From Novipirellula artificiosorum (lineage in GTDB: Bacteria; Planctomycetota; Planctomycetia; Pirellulales; Pirellulaceae), in NCBI RefSeq assembly GCF_007860135.1, contig NZ_SJPV01000001.1, positions 186,001-250,000 on the forward strand: a DNA stretch of 64,000 nt, given 5' to 3'. Within the stretch, counting starts at the first letter, position 1, and every line of letters starts with the position of its first letter. The notes beneath the pieces are model-generated. The model saw nothing but the letters and a program-made list of their open reading frames with translations, had not been told where the DNA came from and did no database searches. Of this stretch, positions 36,103 through 44,345 are shown piece by piece. The translations under genes were made by a program, and so were the position numbers.

Positions 36103-37527
36103 ATGAACGTCCGCCTCGCCTTTTCGCTTACCCTTAGCGCCGCCTTGATGGTCGGTTCCCTACTGGCGCCCCGTGATGCCAATGGGGTGGATCGTCCCAA
36201 TATCCTGTTTATCGCGGTCGATGATTTACGTCCTGAAATCGCGTGCTACGATCACCCGGAAATGGTCACTCCGAACCTGGATCGATTGGCCAATCATGGG
36301 GTGCGATTCGATCATGCTTACTGCAACATCGCAGTTTGTGGTGCATCGCGAGCAAGTTTAATGAAAGGACTCCGGCCGAATCCCAATCGATTTACTTCTT
36401 ACTTGACACGAGCGGACAAGGACGCGCCGAATGTTCCGTCACTGCCGATGACCTTGAAAGAAAACGGTTACCATACGGTCAGCAACGGCAAGATTTACCA
36501 CCACCGCAACGACGACATCGATGCTTGGAGCGAAACGCCTTGGTCTCAACCGACCACGAGCATGTGGTGGGCGATTCCCGAGAACCGGCCCAAGACCAAC
36601 AATTCCAAGCAGCGTGGGCCAGCGTTTGAATCGGCGGATGTCCCAGATGACCAGTACCCCGACCATCAAATCTGTAGCAAGACGATCGAAGACATTCAGC
36701 GATTATCCAAGCAGGATGCTCCCTTCTTTGTGGCCTGTGGGTTTTATCGCCCACATTTGCCATTCAATGCCCCGAAGAAGTACTGGGACCTATACCCTGA
36801 GTCGCAGGTGGTTCTTCCGAACAACATGTACTTCCCCGAGAACTTATCACAAGCGTTTGCCTACACTTGGGGCGAAATGCGAGCCTATCGAGACATCCCA
36901 GCCAAAGGTCCTGTTTCGGAAGCGACGGCTCGTAATTTGGTTCGTGGCTATCACGCGTGCGTCAGCTTTATCGATGTCCAAATCGGACGATTGCTCGATG
37001 AACTTGAATCGCTTGGTATCGCAGACAACACCATCGTCGTGTTGTGGGGTGACCATGGCTGGCAACTCGGAGAGCACGGTTTTTGGTGCAAACACACGAA
37101 CTTTGAAGTGGCGACTCACACACCCTTGATGATTGTTGCCCCCGAGGTGCAAGGCGACCGGGTGTGTCAAAAATTGGTTGAATATGTTGATATCTATCCC
37201 ACGCTATGTGATTTGGCGGGTGTTGGAAAACCAAGCCATCTGCAGGGCAAAAGCATGACAACACTGTTACACGACGTCGATTCGGATTTCAAAGATGCCG
37301 TGATCACGCGACACGGCGGTGGTGACTCGATCCGCACGTCAGACTTCCGGTACATGGAGATGCGAGCCCAAGGAGGAAAAGGAGAGCTGCAAGGAGTTGG
37401 CTTGTTCGATTTGCGAAACAATGCGTCGGAGAACGAAGACGTGAGTGGCGAGACAAGATATGCCCCAGTGCTTGATGCCTTGCAAACCTCCCTCGACTTA
37501 GCCCGGAAAGCGAGTTCTCAAGAATGA
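36103..37527 (+). CDS. Sulfatase, iduronate-2-sulfatase-like
   Basis: A 474-residue exported sulfatase from ATG at 36103 (36070 is an alternative). The signal peptide covers residues 1-27. The metal-binding Asp pair is in NILFIAVDDLRPEI (D40, D41). The formylglycine site is C79-G-A-S-R83, a CxASR variant of CxPSR. Later blocks NTIVVLWGDHGWQLGEHGFW and THTPLMIVAP are typical of the iduronate-2-sulfatase branch. It would hydrolyse sulfate esters after Cys is converted to formylglycine. It overlaps the downstream DUF4832-type gene by four bases (ATGA), so they are translationally coupled. Confidence 0.9.
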   Translation: MNVRLAFSLTLSAALMVGSLLAPRDANGVDRPNILFIAVDDLRPEIACYDHPEMVTPNLDRLANHGVRFDHAYCNIAVCGASRASLMKGLRPNPNRFTSYLTRADKDAPNVPSLPMTLKENGYHTVSNGKIYHHRNDDIDAWSETPWSQPTTSMWWAIPENRPKTNNSKQRGPAFESADVPDDQYPDHQICSKTIEDIQRLSKQDAPFFVACGFYRPHLPFNAPKKYWDLYPESQVVLPNNMYFPENLSQAFAYTWGEMRAYRDIPAKGPVSEATARNLVRGYHACVSFIDVQIGRLLDELESLGIADNTIVVLWGDHGWQLGEHGFWCKHTNFEVATHTPLMIVAPEVQGDRVCQKLVEYVDIYPTLCDLAGVGKPSHLQGKSMTTLLHDVDSDFKDAVITRHGGGDSIRTSDFRYMEMRAQGGKGELQGVGLFDLRNNASENEDVSGETRYAPVLDALQTSLDLARKASSQE

Positions 37528-38957
37528 ACGAAAGAACCCATCACGCACAATCGACCCGGTGCACGCTGATGTGCCTTGCCATCGCTACGATGATGGGAGT
37601 GATGCCTTGCCCCGGCGCGGAACCTTCCGTGGACGGTTTTGTCGACCTGCAGTACCAACCCGCGCCGGTTGACAACCCGTTGAAAGGGCTGGTTCCTTAT
37701 GCCAGACCGGCCGAGGGTCGATTTCCGCATACGATGGAGTTCAACTATCTGCCGCTGTCGAAGTTGATGGTCGAGGAGAATGAATTTCGCTGGGAAGCCA
37801 TGGAATCGTTGCTGGATGACATCGGTTCGCGGGGCCACCATGCGGTGGTCCGCGTCTACCTGGAATATCCAGGACGAGAAAACGTGATCCCCGATTTCTT
37901 GGTCCGCGGTGGCTTGAAAGTGCATCGCTACCTGAATACCAATACCGCTCCGTTCCCTCCGAAAATGATTGAAACACCCGACTATTCGGACGTCCAACTT
38001 CGGAAGGCTCTCGCCAATTTCATCGCCGCATTTGGCGGAAAATACGATGGCGACCCGCGTTTGGGATATCTCACGGCTGGGCTCCTTGGCACATGGGGGG
38101 AATGGCACACCTATCCGCGAACGGAGCTTTGGGCCAGCAAAGAAGTGCAGACGGAAGTGCTACAAGCCTACACGAAGGCATTCAAAACGACGCCGGTCCT
38201 GCTTCGTTATCCGGCGGGTGAGAACGATTACCACTATGCTCCGACCAAGCACTTTCCCTTCGGTTATCACGACGATTCGTTTGCGTGGGCAACCCGCGTG
38301 ACACCTCGGCCCGAAGACGATTGGTTCTTTATCGCCAAGATGAATCGTGCCGACTTGATGGAGAATTGGAAACAGCATCCGATCGGTGGTGAGATCCGAC
38401 CCGAGGTTTGGGGGTGCGTGTTTGATTCGCCGAGTTGTGCACCAGAAGGCCAAGCCTTTGCGGATTGCGTGAACGAGACCCACGCGACTTGGTTGATGGA
38501 TACGGGGATGTTTCGCGAGACAGCCGCGAAGCCCCGCTATCAACGTGCGATCGAGCAGGTCGGTCGGATGGGGTACGAGTTTCATCTGGCTGCGGCAAAG
38601 GTGGATGCAGCCGAGTTACAAGAAACGAGGGTCAGCGTGAAGGTGGAAAATCGTGGCGTCGCGCCATTTTACCACAAGGGATGGAAGGTTCAGCTGGGGT
38701 TGATCGATCCCGTCCAGGGTGAAGTGATCGAGCAGTGGCCGACTTCGTGGCGGTTGACCGGAATTCAGCCCGGCGAGGGACCCACAACGTGGTCGACGAC
38801 GCTCAACCTCAAGGCGATTGCTGCGGGCGACTACGTGGTCGCCCTTAGCGTTCCGTCCAATATCAAAGGAGGTGTTTCGCTGCGGTTTGCAAACCAGACG
38901 CAAGACAACGACGCCAAGGACTGGGTTTCGATCGGTTCGCTCCGCATTCAACCGTAG
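37524..38957 (+). CDS. Exported DUF4832-like protein
   Basis: A 477-residue protein with a signal peptide (CLAIATMMGVMPCPGAE). The body has NPLKGLVPYARPAEGRF, VVRVYLEYPGRENVI, GYLTAGLLGTWGEWHTYP and FGYHDDSFAWATRV, the pattern of the DUF4832/DUF4874-type (beta/alpha)8-barrel-like proteins. The C-terminal ~110 residues look like a beta-sandwich (VSVKVENRGVAPFYHKGWKV, LRFANQ). An enzymatic role as a glycoside hydrolase-like protein is plausible from fold and context but not established. It is coupled to the upstream sulfatase by a four-base overlap. Confidence 0.72.
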   Translation: MNERTHHAQSTRCTLMCLAIATMMGVMPCPGAEPSVDGFVDLQYQPAPVDNPLKGLVPYARPAEGRFPHTMEFNYLPLSKLMVEENEFRWEAMESLLDDIGSRGHHAVVRVYLEYPGRENVIPDFLVRGGLKVHRYLNTNTAPFPPKMIETPDYSDVQLRKALANFIAAFGGKYDGDPRLGYLTAGLLGTWGEWHTYPRTELWASKEVQTEVLQAYTKAFKTTPVLLRYPAGENDYHYAPTKHFPFGYHDDSFAWATRVTPRPEDDWFFIAKMNRADLMENWKQHPIGGEIRPEVWGCVFDSPSCAPEGQAFADCVNETHATWLMDTGMFRETAAKPRYQRAIEQVGRMGYEFHLAAAKVDAAELQETRVSVKVENRGVAPFYHKGWKVQLGLIDPVQGEVIEQWPTSWRLTGIQPGEGPTTWSTTLNLKAIAAGDYVVALSVPSNIKGGVSLRFANQTQDNDAKDWVSIGSLRIQP

Positions 38958-38967
38958 GATCGATTGC

Positions 38968-40452
38968 TCAATCCTTGGGTTGGTCCCACAATCGATAGGG
39001 ATCGTCAAGTCGTTTCATCTCACTGAGCAACAGCGCTTCCATCTGCTCGAGCCTTTCGGCATACTTTGGGTCGTCAGCCAAATTTGGGTGAGGTGACGGA
39101 TGCTGAATCAGAAACTCATGAGGGTTTTGTGCCAAGTTGAACAGTTGCGTCTGACGAACCTGACCGTCCAAAACGTCGTACTTGATCAACTTCCAATCAC
39201 CTTGCTTGACACATCGCATGCCTGGTTTCGTGCCGCCGCAATAGACGCCAAATAGAACGTCACGAATGGAATCGGTTTGGCCTTCCAGTACCGATCGAAA
39301 ACTGGTTCCTTCGCTCGTTTCCGGGGCCTCGACTCCAGTCAAATCGCAAAGCGTGGGTAAGACATCCAGCAAATAGGTATTGCCCGTTGCGCGTCGTCCG
39401 GCGGGGATGCCGGGGCCCTTGACGATCAAGGGAACTCGCCATGTGTGTTGATAGAGGTTCTGTTTTCCTTGCAAACCATGGCGACCAATCGCCATCCCAT
39501 GGTCGGCGGTGTAGAAGATGTATGTGTTGTCGAGTTCACCCATGGCATCGAGTTTTTCGAGCACTCGAGCGATTTGAATGTCGATATTCTCGCTGCATGC
39601 AAACTCGCGTCCTAGCTCATTGCGAATGGTTCGCTCATCACGTTTTTCCCAGACGCCGCTGACGGCGACTTCATCGCGAAGCTTTGGATGGCCGTGGTGA
39701 AACGGATGCTCCGGTAAATAGTTGATGGGTAACTCAGGCTGATTGGCGTTGGCCGGCGGCAAGGAGTTCTTGTCGGTGTGATTGACCGCGCCATACTTTT
39801 CCAACAATCCCTCTTTGCCATTGCGTGGATCATGGGGGTGCGAAAAACCAAAGTAGATCAAGAAGGGGTCTTCATCGTGGGTCCGCTCTCGATCTGCCAG
39901 GTAATCCAGCACGCGTTCGGCGTGCCATGCACTGCCGGTTTCATCCGTCGCGCCCCGTTTTACCGATTGATGCAAGACGGTGAATTTCTTATTGGCCGCA
40001 TCGTAGCTGTTGCCCGCCTTGCAGGTTCGCATGGTATCGTAGCCCGCACGATTGAAGACCGCAGCCATGGTGTAGTCGGCCAAATCGGGAGGCACCCGAT
40101 CGGCATTTCCGATGTTGGGATTGCTCTTTGAATTTGGCTTGCGATCCGGGATGTGCCATACCGTTCGTCCGCTCATGATCATATGCCGCGACGGCGTGCA
40201 GACGGCACCCGACCATGATCCCATATGATACGCCCCATCGATCACCATCCCTTCGGACGCCAATCGATCCAGTGTCGGTGTGTCAAGTTTCGAAACCGGG
40301 TTATAGAGTTTCAAATCAAATGGCGACTGGTCGTCGGCCAGAATAAAAAGGACGTTCGGACGCTTACCGGAGGGGGTCTCTTCCGCCGCCGTTGCGTTGG
40401 ACGAAATCCAGCAGGCGAGGAACACGAACAGGCTGAATTGCATTTTTTGCAT
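38968..40452 (-). CDS. Sulfatase with canonical CTPSR site
   Basis: A 494-residue exported sulfatase from ATG at 40452 (signal peptide MQKMQFSLFVFLACWISSN). It has RPNVLFILADDQSPFDLKLY with metal-binding aspartates, and the formylglycine site C85-T-P-S-R89 in SGAVCTPSRHMIMSG. It continues with TYIFYTADHGMAIGRHGLQG and WRVPLIVKGPGIP. The C-terminus (PHEFLIQHPSPHPNLADDPK) is that of arylsulfatase/choline-sulfatase-like planctomycete enzymes. It is convergent with the DUF4832 gene. With the SASA esterase and the other sulfatase it forms a sulfated-glycan desulfation and deacetylation group. Confidence 0.9.
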   Translation of the reverse strand: MQKMQFSLFVFLACWISSNATAAEETPSGKRPNVLFILADDQSPFDLKLYNPVSKLDTPTLDRLASEGMVIDGAYHMGSWSGAVCTPSRHMIMSGRTVWHIPDRKPNSKSNPNIGNADRVPPDLADYTMAAVFNRAGYDTMRTCKAGNSYDAANKKFTVLHQSVKRGATDETGSAWHAERVLDYLADRERTHDEDPFLIYFGFSHPHDPRNGKEGLLEKYGAVNHTDKNSLPPANANQPELPINYLPEHPFHHGHPKLRDEVAVSGVWEKRDERTIRNELGREFACSENIDIQIARVLEKLDAMGELDNTYIFYTADHGMAIGRHGLQGKQNLYQHTWRVPLIVKGPGIPAGRRATGNTYLLDVLPTLCDLTGVEAPETSEGTSFRSVLEGQTDSIRDVLFGVYCGGTKPGMRCVKQGDWKLIKYDVLDGQVRQTQLFNLAQNPHEFLIQHPSPHPNLADDPKYAERLEQMEALLLSEMKRLDDPYRLWDQPKD

Positions 40453-40488
40453 GGTGGAAATTTTCCTGATAGAGGAGGACATCTGGTT

Positions 40489-40608
40489 CTATTCTCGGGA
40501 TTGAAACAGAACGTTAGGCGGATCCGCTGCGAAACCCCACGACGAACGGAACGCAAGGGCAAGCAACAACACCAAATCGGTTGTCGAGACACGGCGCAGG
40601 GATCGCAT
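40489..40608 (-). pseudogene. Truncated sulfatase 5' end (signal peptide plus first motif)
   Basis: A 39-residue frame from ATG at 40608 reads MRSLRRVSTTDLVLLLALAF, then RSSWGFAADPPNVLFQSRE and stop. The signal peptide plus ADPPNVLF matches the usual sulfatase beginning (compare RPNVLFILADD in the next gene). The sequence then diverges, and the intact sulfatase begins 36 bases further on. I read this as the remnant of a second sulfatase gene whose body was deleted. A short functional peptide cannot be excluded. Confidence 0.5.
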
Positions 40609-40800
40609 GGGAAGAACCGCGGCAGAAGGCCTTAGGGGGGAATGACGATGGTTGGCAAGCCTCGACACACCGGCACCCGATTCCTCTTTCTTGAGCCTTG
40701 CCGAAGGGACGGGTGCCTGCATTCTAACCCGATCGCAAGAGGACAACAATCTGTTTCGCTCGTGCTGGAAAGATCGTTTCGCGATTTGCATCGCAGGTGG

Positions 40801-41898
40801 CTACTCCGGCGCAACTCGCAGCAGCGAAATGGTCTTTTCCGTCGGGTTGAGTTCGAACTTGAAATTCCCCAGGAAGCTCATCCCCAACAGCGGTTCGGCA
40901 GCAGTGGCACTCTCATCCAAGATCGCTGCTTCAACATTCTCGGCTTCGAACTCGCCAATTCGTATTCGAGGCAAGACGACCGCCCGTGCAGAAATCGTCT
41001 GACCATTGGCCATCACAAGCCTCAAGACGCGAGAATCAACCGGGACGTCCACTCCCAGTTCGACGGCATTCTTGGCAGGCAAAACGACCAAGGAAGCACC
41101 ACTATCGATAATCATCTTCACCGGTTTGTTGCCGATCACCGCCGTCAGCGATAAGGACCCGTTCGGGGAACTTTCTAGGGGAATCGATTCGCGAAAGATC
41201 TCTTGTTCGATGCGTTCGATGCGTTTGTTAACCGGTTTGAGGATCTCAGCAGCCGTGATCTCCTTGGGCGTATCGAAGTTCCTCGCCATGACACGAATCG
41301 CGATCTGAACGTCGGGCTTCTGCAGGGATTTTGAGATCGCATCCTGCAGTTTCTCGTAATCTTGACGAATCGCCAAAACGGTTTCGGCGTAATCGGTCTC
41401 CGCATTGGCGACTTTGGAACGCTCCGCATCGAGTTGTTCCTTGAGCGTTTCGCGTTCGGCCATCAACGCGCGCAGTTGAGAGCGACTCGCCTCGATCAAA
41501 CCCACCATTTGATTGTTGGCTTGCGTGCTGATGCCGGTGACTCGAGCAAGTTGTAAGTTGAGCTCACCGATTCGAGCATTCATCAACTGCAAGTTGCGCC
41601 GGTTTTCATTGACCTTCGCGAGGGCAACCCTCGATGACTGTTGGATCAACTTCAATTCTCGCTCCGAACGAGACAAAGAAACGAGCGATCGCGAAAGGTC
41701 GCTCGTCGCAGTCGAGGTGATGGTTTTTCCACTGCGACGAAGCTCTGACGATTCCAAGATCGCCTCGGCCTTCGCAACCACGTCTGGACTGTATTTGGCC
41801 TCCGTCTCGGCTTCCACTGCAACGCCCCACGAGGCCATCAACAAGCATGGAGACGAAAGCAAGACGAGCAACAAAGGACGGATACGCATCGGGTTCAT
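40801..41898 (-). CDS. Exported coiled-coil protein with retropepsin-like aspartic protease domain
   Basis: A 365-residue protein from ATG at 41898 (41889 is also possible), with a signal peptide (RPLLLVLLSSPCLLMASWG). Residues about 55-190 are a long coiled coil (SLSRSERELKLIQQSSRVAL, MAERETLKEQLDAERSKV). The C-terminal ~120 residues form a single clan AA protease domain with the catalytic D265 in MIIDSGASLVVLP and the second conserved block EPLLGMSFLGNF. One catalytic Asp per chain means it would need to dimerise, and the coiled coil could bring two chains together. The substrate is unknown; the domain is related to the TIGR02281 and retropepsin-like families. Confidence 0.82.
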   Translation of the reverse strand: MNPMRIRPLLLVLLSSPCLLMASWGVAVEAETEAKYSPDVVAKAEAILESSELRRSGKTITSTATSDLSRSLVSLSRSERELKLIQQSSRVALAKVNENRRNLQLMNARIGELNLQLARVTGISTQANNQMVGLIEASRSQLRALMAERETLKEQLDAERSKVANAETDYAETVLAIRQDYEKLQDAISKSLQKPDVQIAIRVMARNFDTPKEITAAEILKPVNKRIERIEQEIFRESIPLESSPNGSLSLTAVIGNKPVKMIIDSGASLVVLPAKNAVELGVDVPVDSRVLRLVMANGQTISARAVVLPRIRIGEFEAENVEAAILDESATAAEPLLGMSFLGNFKFELNPTEKTISLLRVAPE

Positions 41899-42125
41899 TG
41901 AAAACCAGGGGAAAAGCTGTGGACCATTCGAACCCACTCATTGTAGCAGACTCGCGTTCTGTTCCACCTTAGCAACCTGCGGGAAAGATGTGAGCGGAAT
42001 GGCAGCTAGCCTGGACCATGAATCATTTGGCGTTGCGGCCTTTTCAATGGGCCCGTTTCTATTCCTAGCGATCGGGCTGCCAATCCACCCCGAATTTTTT
42101 ACAGCCCAGCGCTAGCCACCGGTAA

Positions 42126-42146
42126 GCGAGAATAGGTTATTCTCGC
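42126..42146. promoter_or_regulatory. Operator-like inverted repeat between divergent genes
   Basis: GCGAGAATA (42126-42134) and TATTCTCGC (42138-42146) form a perfect 9-3-9 palindrome in the 386-bp region between the protease gene (minus, start 41898) and yacG (plus, start 42285). There is no T-run, so a regulator-binding site is likelier than a terminator. The rest of this gap shows no gene. Confidence 0.4.
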
Positions 42147-42284
42147 ACAAAATCGGCGGGGTCGTTTTGGTAAGATGGTGCAAAACGTAGGCAAAGGATT
42201 GACGATCGAGGAAGGTTAGCCCCTAAATCGAATCAACCGTATGATATCGTTTTCCCCCATTCGATCCTGTCTCTGCAAATATCC

Positions 42285-42524
42285 ATGACAAAACCCAAGC
42301 CGAAACCGAAACCTGGAATGAATTCCAAGCTGAACTGCCCGAGCTGTGGAACCCGTTTTTTTTCGGACGAAACGGATGCCATGCCCTTTTGCTGTCAACG
42401 TTGCCGACTGATCGACCTTGGTCGCTGGTTGGATGAAGAAATCGGAATGCCCTTTGAAGGTGAACCTGGCGACGTTCCGGTAGAGCACCGCAATGGGGAC
42501 CCGGAAGCCCGCGCGGACGATTGA
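42285..42524 (+). CDS. yacG: DNA gyrase inhibitor YacG-family zinc protein
   Basis: A 79-residue protein. A Lys/Pro-rich N-terminus is followed by the treble-clef zinc site: C18-x2-C21 (CPSCG) and C36-x3-C40 (FCCQRCR). The conserved tail IDLGRWLDEE then leads into an acidic C-terminus. YacG in E. coli binds gyrase subunit GyrB and lowers its activity; that role is transferred from the family. It is slightly longer than usual at the N-terminus. A strong intrinsic terminator follows about 110 bases downstream. Confidence 0.88.
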   Translation: MTKPKPKPKPGMNSKLNCPSCGTRFFSDETDAMPFCCQRCRLIDLGRWLDEEIGMPFEGEPGDVPVEHRNGDPEARADD

Positions 42525-42636
42525 GAGACGACCCCGAGAAAGGCGAATCACGCTCAAGAAACCCCGCCGTTTTTTGATTTGACGGCGTGGCTTTACAATC
42601 GCTGCCGAAAACGCGACAATGCCGCAATTCAACGCC

Positions 42637-42679
42637 AAAAACCTTTCCCCCCAATGGTGCGGGAAAGGTTTTCTTTTTT
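42637..42679 (+). terminator. Intrinsic terminator after yacG
   Basis: A perfect 12-bp stem (AAAACCTTTCCC at 42637-42648 with GGGAAAGGTTTT at 42661-42672) and a 12-nt loop are followed by CTTTTTTG. It separates yacG from greA. Confidence 0.92.
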
Positions 42680-42732
42680 GTTACAATCTATTCGCACCAT
42701 ATTCGAAACACGTCAGCACGGGGATTCCTACC

Positions 42733-43212
42733 ATGGCCGAATCAGTACCCATGACTCGGGAGGGATACAACAAGATCAAAGCCGAAATCAAGCGACTTGA
42801 GCAGGAGGTCTTGCCGTTGATCACGGACAAGATCGCCGAAGCTCGCGCCGAAGGTGACCTGAAGGAGAACGCGGAATACCATGCCCAGCGAGAGAACCAG
42901 GGCATGACCATGGCCAAGGTCAATGAATTGAAGGACAAAATTGCTCGCGCGTCGATTATCGATCTATCGCAGTTGCCGAAGGACGAAGTCGTTTTCGGAT
43001 GCACCGTCACGGTCGAAGATTTGGCCTATGGCGACGAGGAACAATTCACACTCGTGGGTGCCGGCGACGAAGACTACGATAGCGGAAAAATATTGGTGAC
43101 CAGCCCGTTTGGGCAAGGCTTGATCGGCAAGAAGGTTGGTGAGACGGCCGAAATTGAGGCACCGGCTGGCAAGATGAAGTTCAAGATCTTGAAGATTGAA
43201 TTGAACCTCTAG
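42733..43212 (+). CDS. greA: Transcription elongation factor GreA
   Basis: A 159-residue protein from ATG at 42733. The N-terminal coiled-coil hairpin starts [17 protein letters not shown] and has the tip block [18 protein letters not shown] with the acidic residues needed for transcript cleavage. The C-terminal FKBP-like domain has [24 protein letters not shown] sequence and [17 protein letters not shown]. GreA rescues backtracked RNA polymerase by stimulating cleavage of the nascent RNA. Length is normal for the family. A longer in-frame reading upstream crosses the yacG terminator and is not real. Confidence 0.95.
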   Translation: MAESVPMTREGYNKIKAEIKRLEQEVLPLITDKIAEARAEGDLKENAEYHAQRENQGMTMAKVNELKDKIARASIIDLSQLPKDEVVFGCTVTVEDLAYGDEEQFTLVGAGDEDYDSGKILVTSPFGQGLIGKKVGETAEIEAPAGKMKFKILKIELNL

Positions 43213-43254
43213 TATTCCGACTCAGCTTGAATTGCGAGGAGGCGTTCGGAGTAG

Positions 43255-43310
43255 GGCCGGTACCCACCGGCCAAATCACTTGAGAGTGTGGCCGGTAGGA
43301 AACGGCCCTT
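43255..43310. repeat. GC-rich inverted-repeat element
   Basis: GGCCGGT (43255-43261) pairs with ACCGGCC (43266-43272). A third GGCCGGT is followed by AGGAAACGGCC about 20 bases further. The block lies just after greA in the 404-bp gene-free stretch 43213-43616 and may be part of a dispersed repeat. Confidence 0.5.
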
Positions 43311-43338
43311 CCCGAAAATCGAGCTGCGGCGGAATACC

Positions 43339-43465
43339 AGTGGACCGTCAAGGTTAAAACTACGAGTTGGAACGTAGTGGACTTCGCCAGAAGTCCCTAA
43401 GAACATTTGAGTTACGGATTTCTGGCGAAATCCACTACCCTAAAATGGATTGCTGACGGTCCACT
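43339..43465. mobile_element. Palindromic miniature inverted-repeat element
   Basis: The outer arms are AGTGGACCGTCA (43339-43350) and TGACGGTCCACT (43454-43465). A longer inner pair, 43374-43396 (starting GTAGTGGACTTCGCCAGAAG) and 43416-43438, matches over 23 bases with two C/T differences. The whole 127 bp folds into one long interrupted hairpin and codes for nothing. The nested, nearly perfect symmetry is that of a MITE or REP-like dispersed repeat. Its copy number elsewhere in the genome cannot be seen here. Confidence 0.6.
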
Positions 43466-43616
43466 AGCAGTTTGGCACACCCGAATTGGAGGGTTGCCGC
43501 GAATCGGTAGAATGGACTTTCCGTCCGTTATTTGTTGACGACCATGACGGTCTGCAAGTCCGTCCTAACCCAACTACCTAGCTGTGACAAACCACTTGAT
43601 CGCCTGAGCCACTTCG

Positions 43617-44342
43617 ATGACTGATCCCCGTCCCTCCACTCCAGCGTCATCGGACGAGCCCAACGCCGACTCACTCGAACAGGCTCCCCGGGATCAGGGC
43701 CCCGGTTGGATGCCGGCGATCCTTGCAGCGACACTGCTGATGGCGATTGTTGGGTTCATTACCTGTGGTGTTTCAACATGGGTGCTGTTTCAGAAACGGG
43801 GTGAGCTCGCTGTTCGGACCCTTCGCGGCAGTTTCATTCCTGCGATTGAGCAAAGCAGGATCGCTCCTGACGAGAAATTGGGATTGGTCGACCAGTTGGG
43901 GGCTTTCGCGGACGAGCTGGAACGTGGCGAGCACGAGAATTGGCAGGCTGCGGGAGTGATGCAGAGACTGCAACGGTTACCGGTACTACAATGGGGTGAG
44001 ATTGCAGTGATCGAAGCGTTTGTCGACGACCAATTCGAAGGCGACGCCAAAGCGAATGCGTTAAAACAGCTGTCTCGGCTGCGGCGTTCGGCGGAGCTGA
44101 CCCAATCGACTGCCTTCGATTTCGAAGATTTGCTTGGCCCGGCGCATCAACCGGACGCCCGTAACCCCTACGGCCGACGGTTGATTGAACCGCTGACAAC
44201 CGAAGCTGTTGCAGAGGTCGTGGATCGAGCCCGATTGGTGGCGGATCGAGCAGCCGTTCCGGACCAATCGTTTGAGGACATTCGAATCGACTTGATCGTC
44301 AAGAGCGAGATTGAAAAAGGCATCGCCGAAGGGACGTATTAA
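43617..44342 (+). CDS. Hypothetical single-pass membrane protein
   Basis: A 241-residue protein. The N-terminal 30 residues are Pro/Asp-rich. One transmembrane helix follows (ILAATLLMAIVGFITCGVST), then a helical soluble domain with RTLRGSFIPAIEQSRIAPDE, QLGAFADELERGEHENWQA and RLQRLPVLQWGEIAVIEAF. It ends IEKGIAEGTY. No recognised family. The desaturase gene starts four bases after its stop, so the two are probably co-transcribed. Confidence 0.7.
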   Translation: MTDPRPSTPASSDEPNADSLEQAPRDQGPGWMPAILAATLLMAIVGFITCGVSTWVLFQKRGELAVRTLRGSFIPAIEQSRIAPDEKLGLVDQLGAFADELERGEHENWQAAGVMQRLQRLPVLQWGEIAVIEAFVDDQFEGDAKANALKQLSRLRRSAELTQSTAFDFEDLLGPAHQPDARNPYGRRLIEPLTTEAVAEVVDRARLVADRAAVPDQSFEDIRIDLIVKSEIEKGIAEGTY

Positions 44343-44345
44343 AAC

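Noticed and set aside
43209..43406. Minus-strand frame crossing the palindromic element
   Set aside because: It reads through the inverted repeats and a gene-free region, with no protein-like composition.
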